From Montifringilla adamsi (lineage: Eukaryota; Chordata; Aves; Passeriformes; Passeridae), in NCBI GenBank assembly GCA_017590115.1, contig JAGGNK010011114.1, positions 5,075,733-5,139,732 of the forward strand: a stretch of DNA of 64,000 nt. Reading direction: 5' to 3'. Made by a program: the position numbers and the translations under genes. Below the pieces are notes generated by a model. The model was not told the DNA's origin. It did no database searches and saw only the letters and a list, made by a program, of their open reading frames with translations. Positions 12,158 to 23,884 of this stretch are shown here, piece by piece; the first letter of the stretch is position 1; each line of letters starts with the position of its first letter.

Positions 12158-14250
12158 TAAGGGACCACCTTGTGAGATTCAGTTCCTAAGAGCAAAGTGG
12201 CAAGACGGACAGCATCAGATTCCTACAGATGTCATCACCAAGATCTCAGCTATGTCTCCACCAACTAATAAGAAAGAGACACAGGCTTTCCTAAGCACCA
12301 TAGGTTTTTAGAGAATGCATATTCCTGAATACAGTCAGATTGTGAGCACTCTTTACCTAGTCACCCCCAATAAAAACTATTTCCACTGGAGCCCTGAGCA
12401 GCAACAAGCCTTTGCCCAGATTAAGCAAGAAATCGCTCATGCAGTAGGCCTTAGCCCAGTCAAGACCAGAGGTGAAAAATATGCTCTACTCTGCAGCCGG
12501 GAACCATGGTTTGTCCTAAAGCCTTTAGCAGAAAGTGCCTAGAGAGACTCGAGGTCGACCACTAGGATTTTGGAGTCGAAGCTACAGAAGGTCTGAAGCT
12601 AACTACACCCCAAAAGAGAAAGAACTCTTGGTTGCCTATGAAGGAGTCCAAGCCACCTCAGAGGTGATTAGTATAGAAGCACAACTCCTCCTGGCACCCT
12701 GACTACCAGTGCTAGAGTGGATGTTCACAGGCAAAGTTCCTTCCATCCACCGTGCCACCAGTGCTACATGGAGCAAGTGGATTGCTCTTATTACACAGTG
12801 TGCCCATATAGGTAAACTGAATCGCCCTGGGATTTTGGAGGTAATTACAAATTGGTCCGAAGGTGAAAATTTTGGTGTCACAGATGAAGAAGAAGAACCA
12901 GTGACACAGGCTGAAGAACCTCCTCCATATAACCAACTGCCAGCAGAGGAAACACGCTATGCTCTTTCCACTTACTGTTCCTGTCACATCATAAGAATGA
13001 ATCAGAAGTAGAAAGCAGCTGTATGGAGCCCCACATGACAGGTCGCAGAAGCCACTGAAGTAGAAGGTGGATCAAGCCGACTTGCGGAACTCAAAGCCGT
13101 TCAGCTGGCCCTGAACATTGCAGAAAGAGAGAAGTGGCCAAAGCTCTACCTCTACACTGATTCATAGATAGTAGCCAACGCTCTGTGGAGATGGCATGAG
13201 AAGTAAAAAGAGGCTAACTGGCAGCGTAGAAGAAAACTGATTTGAGCTGCTGAAAAGTAGAAAAACATCGCTACCAAAGTAGGGAGGCTACCTGTGAAGG
13301 TCCACCATGTAGATGCCCATGTCCCCAAGAGTAGAGCTAATCAGGAGCACCAAAACAATGAGCAAGTAGATCAGGCTGCAAAGATAGAGGTGTCAAAGAT
13401 AGACCTAGACTGGGAACACAAGAGAGAGTTATTCCTAGCTCAATGGGCCCATGATGCCTCAAGCCATCAGGGTAGAGATGCCACCTACAAGTGGGCACAA
13501 AACCAAGGAGTGGATTTAACCATGGACAGTATTTCTCAGGTTATCCATGACTGTGAGATGTGTGCTGCCATCAAACAGGCCAAGCGAGTGAAGCCCCTAT
13601 GGTATGGTAAGTGGTAGTCCAAGTACAAGTATGGAGAGGCCTGGCAGACTGACTACATCACACTGCTCCAGACACACCAAGGCAAGCGCTACGTGCTCAC
13701 AATGGTAGAAGCCACCACGAGATAGAAACCTACCCTGTGTCTCATGCTACTGCCCATAACACCATCCTAGGCCTTGAAAAGCAAGTCCTGTGGAGATGTG
13801 GCACCCCTGAGAAAATTGAGTCAGACAACAGGACTCATTTCAAGAACAGCCTTATCAACACCTGGGCTAAAGCATTGAGTGAGTGTACCATATTCCCTAC
13901 CATGCACCAGCTGCAGGCAAAGTAGAGAGGTACAATGGACTACTAAAAACCCAGTTGAAAGCCTTGGGTGAGGGATCTTTCAAAAATTAAGAGCAGCATT
14001 TAGCAAAAGCCACCTAGTTAGTTAACGCCCGAAATTCCCCCAACAGAGCCCGTCCTACTCAGTCTGAGTCCCAGAATATAATAGATGGAGATAAAGTCCC
14101 AGTGGTACATGTCAGAAGTTTGTTAAAGAAGACGTAGATCAATTCTGCCTTGAGTACAGACAAACCCATTCGTAGAGTTGTCTTTGCTCAAAAACCAAGT
14201 TGCACATAGATAATGCAGAGAGATGGAACAACACGATGTGTACCTCAAAG
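12158..14250 (+). pseudogene. pol: ERVL pol remnant (RT end, RNase H, integrase)
   Basis: The frame shows the RT thumb/connection part, with QQAFAQIKQEI near 12405. A degraded RNase H follows around 12950-13210. The integrase zinc-binding region (QWAHDASSH near 13440) and core (ESDNRTHF near 13820) come next. At least ten in-frame stops lie where the ERVL copy at 44.9-47.4 kb has TGG: TAG at 12309, 12526, 13165, 13258, 13615, 13723, 14015, 14135 and 14207, TGA at 13243 and TAA at 13988. A gap near 13726 removes about 300 bp of integrase core relative to an intact gene. It cannot make a functional enzyme. Confidence 0.9.
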
Positions 14251-14610
14251 AGATGTGATTGTGAAGTGGAATGATATGCAAATATCACTGTTGGATGTTA
14301 CTGCCATTGTCTGTACATTAAACCACACAGACATGAGATAGAAAGAAGTAAGTGTCAAAAGTCTAAGCAAGTAAAAGATGGAGAAAGAATATGTAAATGT
14401 TGAAGGTTTGAGCAAGTAAAAAATGGAGTTTTGAGTAAATAAAATGAAAGTGGATAATCCTGCAGCTCTGTAGTATGGGGCCTAGATTCAGTTGTCCAGT
14501 GTAAAGAGAAGACAGGAGCATGATGAGTATTGCTTGTAATTTTTGGGGGGACCAAATAGAAGTTTTTACATTAATAAAATGCATGATGTTTGGCACTATG
14601 TTGATGATAT

Positions 14611-14627
14611 GGGGATAAGGGGTGGAA
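14611..14627 (+). promoter_or_regulatory. ERVL polypurine tract
   Basis: GGGGATAAGGGGTGGAA lies directly before the LTR start. The same string precedes the 3' LTR at 47643. It primes plus-strand DNA synthesis in retroviruses. Confidence 0.85.
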
Positions 14628-15287
14628 TGTCCTAAGATAATGCTTGTATCCCCGATCGTGTGTTCTGTTTATGCTGGATATTATGTTCTGTGCCTTCAAA
14701 ACTGGCTCTGAAGAGTGAAATTTTGTTTTGTTTTGTTATCAACCTGCTCACTCCCCCAACAGTTGGCGAGACACAGAGACAGAGGCAGTACACAGAGCAG
14801 CTTTTGCTTTTTGCTCTTGCTTTCGCTTTGCTCTTGCTCCTGCTTTGCTCCTGCTTTGCTCTTGCTTTTGCTTCTGCTTGTTAGTTAGTTTAGCCAGGCA
14901 GTCCGAATTTTCCCTAGTCTGTTTTTCTTTTCCTTTCTTAGAACCACTCAAGCCTGCTCCGGACTGAGACCTGAGAAACACCGAGAGTTTGCACCTTGTA
15001 GCCTGCAGCTGCTATCCCCAGCACTGGAGGGACTGATAAGAAAGAGACCACTCCCAAGAGAGACTTTCTGAATTTGTTATCTCTTCAGAGTGGTGAAAGA
15101 GTGTTGTCATCTGGTATTGTTCATTTTGTGTGCTGGTGGGGTGCTATGCCTGTTAAATAAACAGGTTCTTTCCACTTCTCTCTAAAGAATCCTTCCCGAA
15201 CCCATTGGGGGGAGGGGCTGTGTGGATTTGCTTTCTAGAAGAGCACCCTTTAGAGGATTTCTCCCAAATTTGCCCTAAACCAAGACA
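14628..15287 (+). mobile_element. ERVL 3' LTR of C1 (660 bp)
   Basis: It starts TGTCCTAAG and ends CAAGACA, with the polypurine tract on its left. The poly(A) signal AATAAA is near 15156. The same family occurs at 34480-35147, 47643-48287, 51087-51566 and, as a short minus-strand piece, 49937-50018. The tail sequence in that last copy (starting TGTCCTGG on the plus strand) fixes the LTR end at GGACA. Confidence 0.88.
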
Positions 15288-15694
15288 GATCCACGCCCTT
15301 CTGAGCATGTGTTGCTCACGGTGGTGGTCACACGGGGGTCTCTCAGTATTCTCTGAGGCTGAAGATCATGGTCTTCTTCATAATTGAACTTTTGAACTTT
15401 TCTCCTTTGCGCGTGCGCTTTGGTCCCTTGGTGCTTATCTGAGTACGTCTGTCAATTTTGATCAGCTTGGAGACAGAGGAGCTCCTTTGTCTAGGTTTCT
15501 TGCATTCCTTGGTCTTCTCCCAGTATTGTTCTTTATCGCAAGAAGCTTCAGAAATTTGCATTTTCCTATGCCCCTTTTACCATGGCAGAGGTTTCTTAAG
15601 TAAAAGGTTAAAATTCAACACACAATTCTACAAGCTAAAATTTAAATGCTTAATTCGTATTGCTAACTCAAGTGAACTACAAAAATCTATTTCA
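15288..15694 (-). mobile_element. 3' LTR of element D, truncated
   Basis: On minus, env is followed by a polypurine tract (AAGAAAAGGGGGGAC, plus coordinates 15695-15710) and then the LTR start TGAAATAG at 15694. The LTR runs left for about 407 bp until the end of the ERVL LTR. No clear CA terminus is seen, so its last part is probably lost. Confidence 0.7.
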
Positions 15695-15769
15695 GTCCCC
15701 CCTTTTCTTAAAATATAGTAAATTCTTTTACTACGGAGGCCCTGATCTAAATTCTGACCTACTATCATG

Positions 15770-17510
15770 TCAGTTCCCCTTCAGCAGGATTCCATGAGTT
15801 CTAGAGAGTGAAGTCAAAATGGCCACGCATCTCAACATCCTCCAATTCCACATGAGTGTTAAAATAGACATCATTAAACTTATAGTAACTAAAATTAATA
15901 GAACTATAATGGGGTGACATAAAGTATTCATGATCCCAGTTGCAGTTGGTGACCATCCAAATAGTACATCCCACCAGTTATGACTTGTGTCTTCTTTTAT
16001 TCTTTGCAGGACTCTGTTTATTTCAGTTACATCATGATGGACAGTTACTAGAGTTCTCTGCCCATTCTTTTGAATCTCTTTGACAATTTTGATTAGATAC
16101 TGATGTTTCATTAATTGTTTTACTAGGGCTAAATTCATTCCAGTGGGTGTGGGTGGTAACTCTTTGTATGTTGTGTAGTTTGATCTTATTAACTGGTGGG
16201 ATACGACTGGTGCTGAATATACAAAGTCACACCCAGTAACCTTAATAAAGTTGCAAATACAAAAATTGGAATGATTCTTAACAGATAAGGGTACCTTGCT
16301 CTTATCAATTTCTATGACATCATGCACAGTTCTTAAACACACACAGCCATCACCTATATGCACTAGTACAGTCCGTTGGTTGGTATCTGGGTGGATCTCG
16401 AAGTGGCAGATGCCTTGGTCAGTGTCAAAGCATATGTCCTGAGCACTAATTGAATTACTCTCACAGATGAATCCCTGTTGTTCTTGAGCAATGCAAGGCT
16501 CCAAGTTTATGGTTTGCCATTTCCCCTGGATTTTCCAAGCCCATACCCTGTTCTGAGGGGTATAACACCGACTCCTTGTGACTCAACCCTAAAGCAACAA
16601 TGGGGTGAATAGTGTGAACTGTGGCATTACGTGTAGTGAGCACAAAGGCCATTAGCTGTGTTAGTGGTGGGATTATATGTAAAATTTACCATGGTCCACC
16701 AAGATTGGAAATCTCTCTCAACGTCTGTAGCACTATCCCAGACGATCTTCCGCACTTTAGTTGGAAACACCCCCACACCTCCTTCTCTTCTGATTAAAGC
16801 AGCTGTTGACTGTACCCATAATTGTGTTTGTATACAGCTAAGGGCTAAAGATATGTTATCCTGCTCCCCCTTTAATGCATCTGCTAGTAAGCTATGGTCT
16901 TGATCTTCAATTTCTCTCCATTTTGGCAGCACCCTCGAGACTTGCCACTGACTATTTCCCAATGCCAATAGAGATGACTGTAAAGGCTGTTTTAATTTTA
17001 TTAGATCTCTAGTTGCTACAGCTAATTTATTCATTAATATTTCTGAGTCAATCTCATTCAAAACCCCTAACCCGGGCCCTAACATCCAGGTTAAATCCCT
17101 TTGCATTCTGTCTCTGAAGTGTACTTGTTTTTGTAGCCATCTTGTCCATCCCTCGATGGATGACCTTAGGAAGGGGGAACAAGCTCGCTGAACTGTCGAG
17201 ATATTAGTTTGCATTAACAGTTCAACATGTTTAAGGGACCATTCTGGATTAAATAACAGTTGTTATCTTAATTACCTCTCCTATGGTCCCTGGAAGTGAC
17301 CACAACCTCTGTTTCTGCCACTCCTGCTTTTTATATATCTGATTTTTGCGCATGACCACAGTTGTTAGGTTTAAACCTTTTATATCGGAAGGTTTTCCCA
17401 TTGATCCAGTGTATTGAGTAAAGGCTTGGGACCAAGGCCACTCAGCATTGCTCTGGCTAGGAGTACTTTCTAATTATTGGATTACAACTATGATTGTAAA
17501 CAACATTTCA
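15770..17510 (-). pseudogene. env: Envelope gene of element D, broken
   Basis: The last 244 codons (16504-15770) are open. They include Cys pairs such as CVCL and CICN, a heptad-rich stretch and a membrane span (IIVLLILVTISLMMSI) near the end. A short cytoplasmic tail follows. An upstream frame (17214-16627) holds the start of the transmembrane subunit, with GLGVLNEIDSEILMNKL and a long helical stretch. The two frames are offset, so at least one frameshift separates them. The surface subunit (17.2-17.5 kb) is heavily degraded. The transmembrane subunit architecture is unlike a typical gammaretroviral one, and I cannot name its closest family. Confidence 0.75.
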
Positions 17511-17538
17511 GGGCAAATCCCCACCCACCATGATGCAT

Positions 17539-18647
17539 TCATTTTGTCCAGGTAAGCTTCAGTTTCAGTTCACCATCACCCGGTGTTATTCTCCAAGGGG
17601 CTTCTGGAGCTCTCTTAACATGGCTATGGTGGATCCAAGCACTTTGTTCCTTCATCTTGATTGCAGTGAAGGTAGTAAGGAGCACTTGGTACGGTCCCTC
17701 CCATTGTGGTTCCAGGGCCTTCTCTGTAAGAGACTTAACATATACATAGTCTCCAGGTTGTACGCCATGTACTGGTGCATCGAGCCCTGTACCCCAAGTT
17801 CCAGCCACGTATTTTTCAATTGCTATAAGTTGTTTGCTCAGAGCGATCATATAGGAGGTTAGCAATACGTCCTGGGCAGACATTCCCTTCTGCACCCCAT
17901 ATGGTCTCCCATAAAGCAATTCAAAGGGACTTAGCTTTTCCTTAGTCCTGGGTTTGGTTCGAATCTGCAGCAGCATTAATGGGAGGGATTGAGGCCATGG
18001 CAAATCAGCCTCTTGTCCCAATCGTGTAATTTGTTGTTTGATCAAATGATTCATTTTCTCTACCTGACCACTTGATTGTGGGTAATATGGGGTGTGGAGT
18101 TCCCAGTCTATGCCCAAGTATTGGCTAACCTGTTGCACTAATTTTGTGATAAAATGTGGTCCTCTGTCTGAGGAGATTGTGGCCGGGACTCCAAAGCGTG
18201 ATATGATTTCCTGTACCAATACCTTAGTTACCTGCCGAGCTTTACAAGGCCTGGTGGGAAATGCTTCTGGCCATCCTGAAAAGGTATCTGTTAGTACCAG
18301 TAAAAACTTACACCCCCCCCTTTTCTTGGCATTTCTGTGAAATCGATCTGCCATTGCTGCCCAGGCCCATGGCCCTTTCCAATCTGGCCAAGTTTTGGTT
18401 TGAGAATATTTTTGGGCGTGGTATGGAGGCGAAGGTCACATTGGCGAGTCACTTGGGTGATAGTGGCTTGTACATTTCTGGCAATGATCCTTTCGTTTAG
18501 ATATTTATGAAGGACATCAATTCCCCAATGTGTTTTCTGGTGTTCCTCCCTTATTAAGGACCATAATAAATAGGAGGGTATAACTAATTTTCCTTCTATG
18601 GTGGCCCATCCTTCTTGGCTACAGTGTCTTTTCTGCTCATGGATCAA
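17539..18647 (-). pseudogene. pol: Integrase of element D
   Basis: Zinc-binding region: EEHQKTHWG followed by QCDLRLH; the second Cys of the HHCC set is missing or changed. Catalytic core: the first Asp precedes the [13 protein letters not shown] block, the second is in ISSDRGPHF and the Glu is in SSGQVEKMN, so the D-D-E set can be seen. The C-terminal domain has GDYVYVKS and WEGPYQVLL, a GPY module typical of gamma-like integrases. The frame 18354-17539 is open for 271 codons. The N-terminal part is in another frame, so there is a frameshift near 18300 at a C run. The enzyme would join viral DNA to the host chromosome. Confidence 0.88.
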
Positions 18648-19607
18648 TTTTTTTGCCTAATTTGTTGTATTTTGGCTTACCTTCGAGGGAAATTTGCCCA
18701 TCGGGAATCAGGGCCGCCTCAGTTATTACCTCATTTTTCGCTGCTTCTTTTGCTTCCCTATCTGCCAGCTCATTCCTTTCTTCCAATTCTGAGTTTATTT
18801 TTGGATGTGCCTTAATGTGCACGATTGCCACCTTCTCTGGCAACTGGACTGTTTCTAGAAGTCACAGCATTTCTAATGCATGTTTAAGGTTACTCCAAAT
18901 GCATACTTTGAGTCCTTATATATGTTTATTTTTTTCCCTTTTGCCAATTCCAAGGCCCAAGTTAGAGCAGCTATCTTGGCCTTTTGTGCAGAGGTATTCG
19001 TTGGCAGGGGCCCAGATTCTATTACTTCTTTGCAGGTAGTAATTGCGTACCCGGCATATTGTTTTCCACTGGCGACATAACTGCTTCCATTAGTAAATCA
19101 GATTTCTGCATTCTTGAAAGGGGTGTCCTTCAAGTCAGGGTGGCTGGAATAGGTGGCCTCGATAGTCTCCAGGCAGTCATGCTCCTCTGGCTCCCCTTGG
19201 TTTCCACTGAGGAAGGACCCTGGATTGACAATGTTAGTCACCACTATCTCCACATCATCTTGCTCCACCATAACAGCTTGGTATCTCAGAAATCTTTGTG
19301 GGGAAAGCCAATGCCCGCCTTTCATCTCTAGCACTGCGGATACTGTGTGAGACACTAGCACAGTCATTTTCTGGCGCAGGGTAAATTTACGTGCCTCCTG
19401 GATATTCAGTACAACTGCTGCAACAGCTCTGAGGCATCCAGGCCACCCTTTAGCTGCTGCATCCAATTGCTTAGAGAAGTAAGCAACTGCTCTCCAGTAC
19501 GGGCCGAAGTCCTGTGCTAATACTCCCAAGGCGATTCCTTGTTTCTCATGGGATAACAAAAGGAAAGGCTTACTCACGTCTGGCAATCCCAGAGCTGGAG
19601 CTGACAT
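18637..19607 (-). pseudogene. pol: RNase H and connection domain of element D
   Basis: Frame 19607-19098 begins with APALGLPDVSKPF and carries the pol connection domain. The RNase H start reads FTNGSS instead of the expected FTDGSS, so the first catalytic Asp has become Asn (a G-to-A change). YKDSKYAF (second Asp) and the end, with HIKAH and NELADREAK, follow after frameshifts. RNase H removes the RNA strand during reverse transcription. This copy should be inactive. Confidence 0.85.
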
Positions 19608-19609
19608 GA

Positions 19610-20396
19610 GGGCTTTTTTCAGTTGTTGGAAAGCCTGCGTAGCTTCCTTTGTTCATTGGATGTCCCTGCTTTCAGTTGCAATAAGTTCATATAAGGGCTT
19701 AACAAACAGTCCATAGTTATAGATCCATAACCTGCGCCACCCCGTCATCCCCAGGAAAGTTCGTAGTTCTTTTGCAGTCTAAGGTTTTGGGGTCTGGCAT
19801 ATTGCCTCCTTCCGGCTTTGGCCCAGGGTACGTTGTCTGGCACTGACTTTGTAACCCAGATAGGTTACTTTCTGGTTTACTATTTGAGCCTTTTTCTTTG
19901 ATGCCCAGTACCCTTGGAGCCCCAAAAATTTCAAGAGGCTTACCATCCAGGCCACACATGCTTCCCTCGTCCCTGTGGCTATTAGGATATCATCTATGTA
20001 CTCTAGCAGCTTCCCTTTCTCTGGAGGGGCTTCCCAGGTCTTTAATTCCTTTGCAAGTGGTTCTCCAAACAAAGTGGGAGAGTTTTTAAATCCTTGCGGG
20101 AGTACTGTCCATATAAGTTGAGTTCTTCGCCCACTTTTAAGACTTTCCCATTCAAATGCAAAAATTTTTTGGCCGGCTTCGTGGATAGGAAGGCAAAAGA
20201 AGGTGTCTTAAATCTGAAACAGTAAACCAAGTTAGTTCGGGTATTAAGCAAGTTGATAACATGTAGGGATTGGCCACCATAGAATACAGATCCTCAGTTA
20301 CCTTGTTCACGGCTCGCAGATCCTGTACTAACCGGTACGACCCATCAGGTTTGCAGACCGGTAGGATTGGGGTATTAAAATCAGATTGACATTCTT
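19610..20396 (-). pseudogene. pol: Reverse transcriptase of element D
   Basis: The catalytic motif appears as EYIDDILIA near 20000, a YIDD variant of the usual YVDD. The finger region near 20290-20340 shows the PICKPDGSYRLVQDLR-type block on the minus strand. The domain is split among at least three frames (20072-19779, 20251-20042 and the 20280-20390 part). Confidence 0.82.
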
Positions 20397-21044
20397 TTAA
20401 TAATCACAAAAAAAAAGCAAAAAGTTCTCAATTACTGGGCTAATTCCTTCCTTATCTTCCCTCCTCAGGGGATACTGTTTAACCCTGACAGGTTGTTTTC
20501 CCTCTTTTAGCCTGATCTGTATAGGGGGAGCGTTTTTTGCTCTCCCTGGTACATCAGAGGCCCATAGCCCAGGGAATACTTGATTCATTATCTCTTCATC
20601 AATTTCAGTTTCCCTTGTGACTTCACTAGTGGTTAATATCAAACGCAATATTTCTACATACTTTTGATCATTTACCTCCAGAGTAGTTTCCCCATTTTTA
20701 AATGTAATAGTTGCCTGTAATTGTCCCAGCAAATCTCTGCCCAAAAGTGGCTCAGGGGAGCTGGGCATATATAGAAATTTGTGGATCCCCCACTGCTTTC
20801 CCAGTTTGCATTTTAGCGTCCTAAAGAAAAATGCCTTTTCAGTTTGGCCAGTCGCTCCAGTAACCATAGCATAATCATCCCCTATGGGCATCAAGGCTGT
20901 ATTTAGAACCGAGTATGTTGCCCCAGTGTTGACTAGGAATTTTACTTCTTTTTCCATTTCCCCCAGCTTCAGTTTCACAACTAGAGTGCCTGCTGGTGTA
21001 GTCTCCTCCGGTCCCCCCCAATCCTCTTGTACATGGGCAACCAC
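20397..21044 (-). pseudogene. pro: Protease (and RT start) of element D
   Basis: A 215-codon open frame. The protease active site reads FLVNTGATYSVLN, so the catalytic Asp of the DTGA motif is Asn. The flap region (TGATGQTEKAFF) and the LLGRDLL helix near its end are present. The frame continues toward RT with KQYPLRREDKEGI. It lies in the gag-pol readthrough position, downstream of the nucleocapsid zinc knuckle. Loss of the catalytic Asp means it could not cleave polyproteins. Confidence 0.88.
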
Positions 21045-21101
21045 CCCTCCTCTTCTTTCATTCCCTTCACCATTCTGTTTCCATTCTGGACAGTGTTTCT
21101 T

Positions 21102-21348
21102 CTAATGGCTGTGTTTCTTACAGTTTGCACATTGATTTCTACCTAATCTAGGAGGGCCTTGCTTTGGTGGTCCCTGCCTGCTTTCACATTTTTCTTTCCG
21201 TTCCTCCTGCACTATTGCTATTAAGTTTTTCATCCCTTTTTTATGCCCCTCTTCTCTGTTGCTAAAGACTCTCCAGGCCTCCCCCAATAAAGTTTCTAAA
21301 TTCCGTGCATCTGCTTCTCAGACTTTTTGGAGTTTGCGCCTAATATTC
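21102..21348 (-). pseudogene. gag: Nucleocapsid end of gag, element D
   Basis: The frame ends in a basic, Gln/Pro-rich region and a zinc knuckle, CANCKKHSH-stop-KKHC. The stop (TAG) replaces the aromatic residue of the CX2CX4HX4C motif; the homologous knuckle at 57171 has Trp there. The gag sequence is cut at 21349 by the next LTR. Confidence 0.82.
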
Positions 21349-21829
21349 TGATTTGAGGAAGCAAACAAACTCTACAACTTTTGTGAAAGTTGTAAATCTG
21401 GTATGTTTATTACAGTGCTGGACGCATGTGGGCATCGTACCTTTTAAAATGACATGCGTACATCTGGGAACTCTAGATCTTTTTTTATTTCTTTTTTTAA
21501 TACATATGCATGCAATTTCACAATAGGTTCATACATATTTATTCTACTGATTTTGCGTTACATTTGCTGCTAGTTTTTTTTATTAGAAAGAACTCTTGGG
21601 TCATCCTGCCCTGTCTCCCGCAGCAGTTTCTTTGTTTGTTTTAGAGTTCAAAGGGCTTTCTCTTATTTTTGTTTTTCGGCTGAAGCAGTTTCATCGAGCA
21701 TAGGTTTTTTGCGAGAACAGGCAGTCAGACTAAACAGCTATGTTTGCAAGCTACAGACTTAATTCAAAGATGTACATTTCACCTAAATCAAAATAAATTT
21801 CTACTTTGTAAAATTTCTACTCTGTCTCA
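21349..21829 (-). mobile_element. 3' LTR of element E (about 480 bp)
   Basis: Right edge: TGAGACAG on minus, preceded by the polypurine tract AGGAAAGGGGAGGGGAA. Left edge: TGATTTGAGGAAGC on plus, so the LTR ends CAAATCA. TTTATTAC near 21400 is the complement of the poly(A) signal. A related R-U5 piece is at 28182-28395. Confidence 0.82.
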
Positions 21830-22039
21830 TTCCCCTCCCCTTTCCTACAAAATAGGTAAATTATTTTGCTTAATGCAAATCTTTACAACAATAAGTGTCT
21901 CTCAATGCTTTACTATGTATGTTTGATAAGAAGGTTAACACAGCTACTCGCTGTACTATTCTCTAATTTTAACTTATCAATATATAGGATAATCCTAAAT
22001 TTACTCTAACTAATATTGACAAAGCTACAATGGGATACA

Positions 22040-23880
22040 CCACTTATTAAAGATCTCATTTGCAGTTGGTGACCACCCAAAGATTACATCTTACCAGTGA
22101 TGATCTGCATTTTGTTTTATTCTTTGTAGAATTTTGGTTATTTCTTTTGTATCATGTTGGACAGTAATTAGGGTTTTCTCTTTGCTTTTTTGGATTTTCT
22201 TCAAGATCTCAAATAGGTCTTGGTGTTTAATTAATTGTTTTACCAATGTGAGGTCCATTCCAATAGGAGTAGGTGATAGTCTGTGATACATTGTGTAATT
22301 GGTTTTAATCAGCTGGTGGGATGCCACTGGGGCTAAATATGAAAAATCACACCAGATAATCTTAAGAAAATTACAAATACAAAAATTAGAATGATCTCTA
22401 CTAGACAAAATAACATTGTTGCTATCAATTTTTACAATAGCACAAGCAGTTCTCAAGCATACACAACCTTTACCAGTATATACAAGCACAGTTTTCTGAT
22501 CAGTGACTGGATGAATCTTGAAGTGGCAAATACTTTGTTCAGTGTCTAGACACACATCTTGGGCATTAATAGTATTGCTTTCACAAATGAATCCTAGTTG
22601 TTCCCTAGTAACACAAGATTCTAAGTTTACTGTTTGCCACTTTTCATTCACCTTTTGTGCCCACACCTTATGTTGTGAAGGGTAGAGCACCATTTTTTCA
22701 TGATTTAATCGTAGTGCAATGATGGTGTGAATAACGTAAACAGTGGCATTACTTATAGTAAGCACAAAGGCAGTGGCTACATTAGAAGCAGGATCATAGG
22801 TGAAATTTACTATAGTCTACCAGGATTGAAACTTCCTTTCAAAATCAATCCCATTATCTCAGACAACTTTTTGAATTTTAGCTGGAAAATCACATTTACC
22901 TCCTTCCCGTATGATCAAAGCTGCTGTTGCTTGCATCCATAACTGTGCTTGTATACAACTAAAAGCTAAAGACACATTATCTTAAACCATACTAAGTACT
23001 TCTACTATTAACTTGTGGTCTTGGTCTCTGGCCTTTTCTCACTTTAGCAGTACTTTTGAAATCTGCCACTGGCTAGTTCCTAATGCCAATAGAGATGACT
23101 GTAAAAGCTGCTTCAATTTTGCTAGGCCACCTGCTGTAGTGGCCAGCTTGTTCATTAGTATTTCTGAATCAATTCAATTTAAAACTCCCAATCCTGTCCC
23201 TAATATCCTAGTTAGATTCATTCTTATTATGCTCTTGAGGTGTATTTGTCTTTGTAACTATGTTGTCTAGCCCTCAAAGGATGTTCTTAGGAAAGAGGAG
23301 CAGAGTGGTTGGAGTTTTGAGACGTTAATTTGCATTAGCAATTCAACGCGTTTGAGAGACTACTCTGAATTGAACAATAGTTGTTGTTCACCTATATTCT
23401 TCACTACATATGGGCCTATTTCATCCACTTCAGGTTCAAGTTTGGGTTGGGTCTGAACTGCTTGAGTACTGGTGTGAGTTGTATAAGGTCTTGCCATTGT
23501 AAAAGGTAGAGTATCTATTTTAAATTTAAATGAGAGCTTGATAGTATCACGAGCCCAAAGGCAAGTCACTTCTACAGGCTGTATTAAGGTCAAATCACAC
23601 CAACAGTTTGATTCGCTTGGGCTATCACAAACTTCTTGGTGCTTGTATACAGAAGAGGTTGAGACACTAATTGCATCTGGTCTCTCATGAGCCATCTCAT
23701 TGACCACCTGTCACCCTACTTTGATTTCTTCTCCTCTGATCCCTTGAAGTGTCCACAGTTCCTGTTCCTGCCACTCCTGCTCCTCATATACCTGATTCCC
23801 ATGGATTACTACAGTGGATAGGTTTAAATCTTTTATCTCAGAAGATTATCCCATGGATCCAGTATACTGATTAAAAGCCT
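22040..23880 (-). pseudogene. env: Envelope gene of element E, broken
   Basis: The open part 22765-22091 matches the env of element D in order: FICESNTINAQD, Cys pairs CVCL and CICN, then the helical stretch. It ends at a stop just before the expected aromatic pair and membrane span. Upstream frames (to about 23700) hold the start of the transmembrane subunit and part of the surface subunit, with CWCDL near 23600. Several frameshifts and stops separate the parts. The membrane anchor is not in an open frame. Confidence 0.75.
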
Positions 23881-23884
23881 GGGA

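Larger units (their letters stand above)
12158..15287 (+). mobile_element. ERVL provirus C1, 5'-truncated
   Basis: The element starts inside the end of the RT domain and runs through RNase H, integrase, a polypurine tract and a 3' LTR. It aligns collinearly with the second half of the ERVL provirus at 34480-48287. The upstream half (5' LTR, leader, gag, protease, most of RT) is missing, and the break lies against the G-rich minisatellite. No target duplication can be tested. Elements of this kind have no env. Confidence 0.9.
15288..21348 (-). mobile_element. Class I (gamma-like) provirus D, partial
   Basis: Reading right to left, this holds the nucleocapsid end of gag, protease, RT, RNase H, integrase, env and part of the 3' LTR. 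The GPY-type C-terminus of integrase and the gag-protease-pol order in one frame place it with gammaretrovirus-like ERVs. Its left end meets the ERVL LTR at 15287 and its right end is cut by the LTR of element E at 21349. Its 5' LTR, matrix and capsid are absent. Confidence 0.88.

Noticed and set aside
11314..12189. Long open frames (up to 291 codons) through the minisatellite
   Set aside because: All three forward frames and the reverse strand are open because the G-rich units lack stop strings; products are Gly/Arg/Pro repeats without a known domain.
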